5,200 nucleotides of DNA from Blastococcus sp. CT_GayMR20. GTDB lineage: Bacteria; Actinomycetota; Actinomycetes; Mycobacteriales; Geodermatophilaceae. The notes under the pieces are model-generated. The model saw only the letters and a list, made by a program, of their open reading frames with translations, did not search any database and was not told the DNA's origin. Location: the NCBI RefSeq assembly GCF_004570345.1, contig NZ_SPQM01000232.1, positions 1 through 5,200 of the forward strand. Direction: 5' to 3'. Both the position numbers and the translations under genes were made by a program. This document shows positions 4,563 to 5,200 of the stretch, in pieces. The first letter of the stretch is position 1. The number at the start of each line of letters is the position of its first letter.

Positions 4563-5200
4563 TCAGGGCGGCGGGGCCAGCCGGGCGGCGCGCAGCGAGG
4601 CGTGCAGGAGCAGGCGGTCGTCGCCGTCGGCGAGGTCGAGACCGGTGAGGGCGGCGATCCGGGTGAGCCGGTAGTACAGCGTCTGCCGGTGCACACGGAG
4701 CGCCCCGGCGGCCTTCGACGCGCTCCCGCCGCCGTCGAGGAACACCTCGGCGGTCTCGGTGAGGACCGGATCGGTCAGCAGGGGGACGACGCACGGGTCG
4801 GGGCCCGGGAGCGCGGCGACCAGGCGCCAGGCGCCCAGCTCCGCCCAGTGCGCCACCGGCGAGAGGCGGGGCACCGCCGCCGCGACCCGCGCGGCGGCGC
4901 AGGCCTCGTACCACTGCTCGGGCAGTTCGGCGGTCCCGCGGCGGACCCGGGAGACGCCGGCGGTGCTGCCCGCAGGCAGTCGGGCCAGCGACGCCGCGGT
5001 GAGCGCGCCGGCGGGCCGCAGGTCGGAGACGGTCGGCAGCGGCAGGAGCACGGCCACCGGGCCGCCGTCGACCACCGTGGCCACGGCACCGGCCGCCGGC
5101 AGTCGCCAGCCCGCCGGCAGGCCCGTGGCTCCGGGCGTGAGCGCGACCAGGACCTGGCCCGTCTGCTCCCCCAGCGCGGAGCCGAGCAGCCGCGCAGATC
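4563..5200 (-). CDS. PucR/CdaR-family transcriptional regulator, N-terminus beyond window
   Basis: DNA-binding regulator; the last 211 codons plus two bases are visible and the frame is open to the right edge. The segment from the edge to about 4800 (VVDGGPVAVLLPLP and onward, with a hydrophobic strand then a helix-rich part) fits the GGDEF-like middle domain of the CdaR/PucR family. The C-terminal PucR helix-turn-helix is at about 4581-4763. It begins DPVLTETAEVFLDGG, continues ASKAAGALRVHRQTLYYRL and ends in DRLLLHASLRAARL, the standard 'one-helix then HRxTLYYRL' pattern. The family usually carries a variable N-terminal sensing domain, which is missing here because of the cut. A GTG at 5084 is in frame but falls inside the middle domain, so it is not the true start. 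It sits 36 bp upstream of heme oxygenase and may control it; the ligand is unknown. Confidence 0.88.
   Translation of the reverse strand, partial: SARLLGSALGEQTGQVLVALTPGATGLPAGWRLPAAGAVATVVDGGPVAVLLPLPTVSDLRPAGALTAASLARLPAGSTAGVSRVRRGTAELPEQWYEACAAARVAAAVPRLSPVAHWAELGAWRLVAALPGPDPCVVPLLTDPVLTETAEVFLDGGGSASKAAGALRVHRQTLYYRLTRIAALTGLDLADGDDRLLLHASLRAARLAPPP

Noticed and set aside
4563..5084. Treating the PucR gene as complete from GTG 5084
   Set aside because: The same frame continues without a stop to the window edge with sensible protein sequence, and 5084 lies inside the GGDEF-like domain.

Overview
The window looks like chromosomal DNA from a high-G+C actinobacterium. The coding regions are strongly G+C rich, with G or C at most third codon positions. 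Shine-Dalgarno sites are clear in front of several genes, GTG is used as a start, and the gene set (exported subtilase with Trp/Ser/Gly repeats, Tat-exported polysaccharide deacetylase, PucR-type regulator) is typical of the group. Geodermatophilaceae-like soil actinobacteria are my best guess, but this is an impression from protein style and not a database result.

Layout. (1) 1-1683, minus strand: a secreted S8 (subtilisin-family) serine protease whose C-terminus runs off the left edge in the middle of a pentapeptide Ser-Trp-Ser-Gly-Met array (1-135). (2) 1684-1952: a divergent intergenic region, visibly richer in A+T than its surroundings, with a long interrupted inverted repeat at 1798-1859. 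(3) 1953-2783, plus strand: a Tat-signal NodB/CE4-type polysaccharide deacetylase. (4) 2784-2863: an 80-bp gap with a perfect 10-bp-arm inverted repeat that touches the ribosome binding site of the next gene. (5) 2864-3643, plus: a classical short-chain dehydrogenase/reductase. (6) 3670-3942, plus: a small, acidic, lysine-free protein of unknown function. (7) 3945-4526, minus: a biliverdin-type heme oxygenase, convergent with gene 6 and only 2 bp from it. (8) 4563-5200, minus: the C-terminal part of a PucR/CdaR-family transcriptional regulator whose N-terminus is beyond the right edge.

How the genes may work together. The protease and the deacetylase are divergent, are both exported (apparently by Sec and Tat respectively), and both act outside the membrane, so shared control from the 269-bp intergenic region is plausible. 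The SDR and the small acidic protein are close enough (26 bp) to be co-transcribed. The PucR regulator and heme oxygenase are same-strand neighbours 36 bp apart and probably form a transcription unit linking regulation to heme breakdown. No phytochrome or heme-uptake gene is visible to say whether biliverdin or iron is the point.

I see no RNA gene, CRISPR array, insertion sequence or clear new multi-gene system. The most unusual items are the codon-patterned SWSGM array, the two intergenic inverted repeats, and the palindrome that carries the stop codons of both convergent genes.
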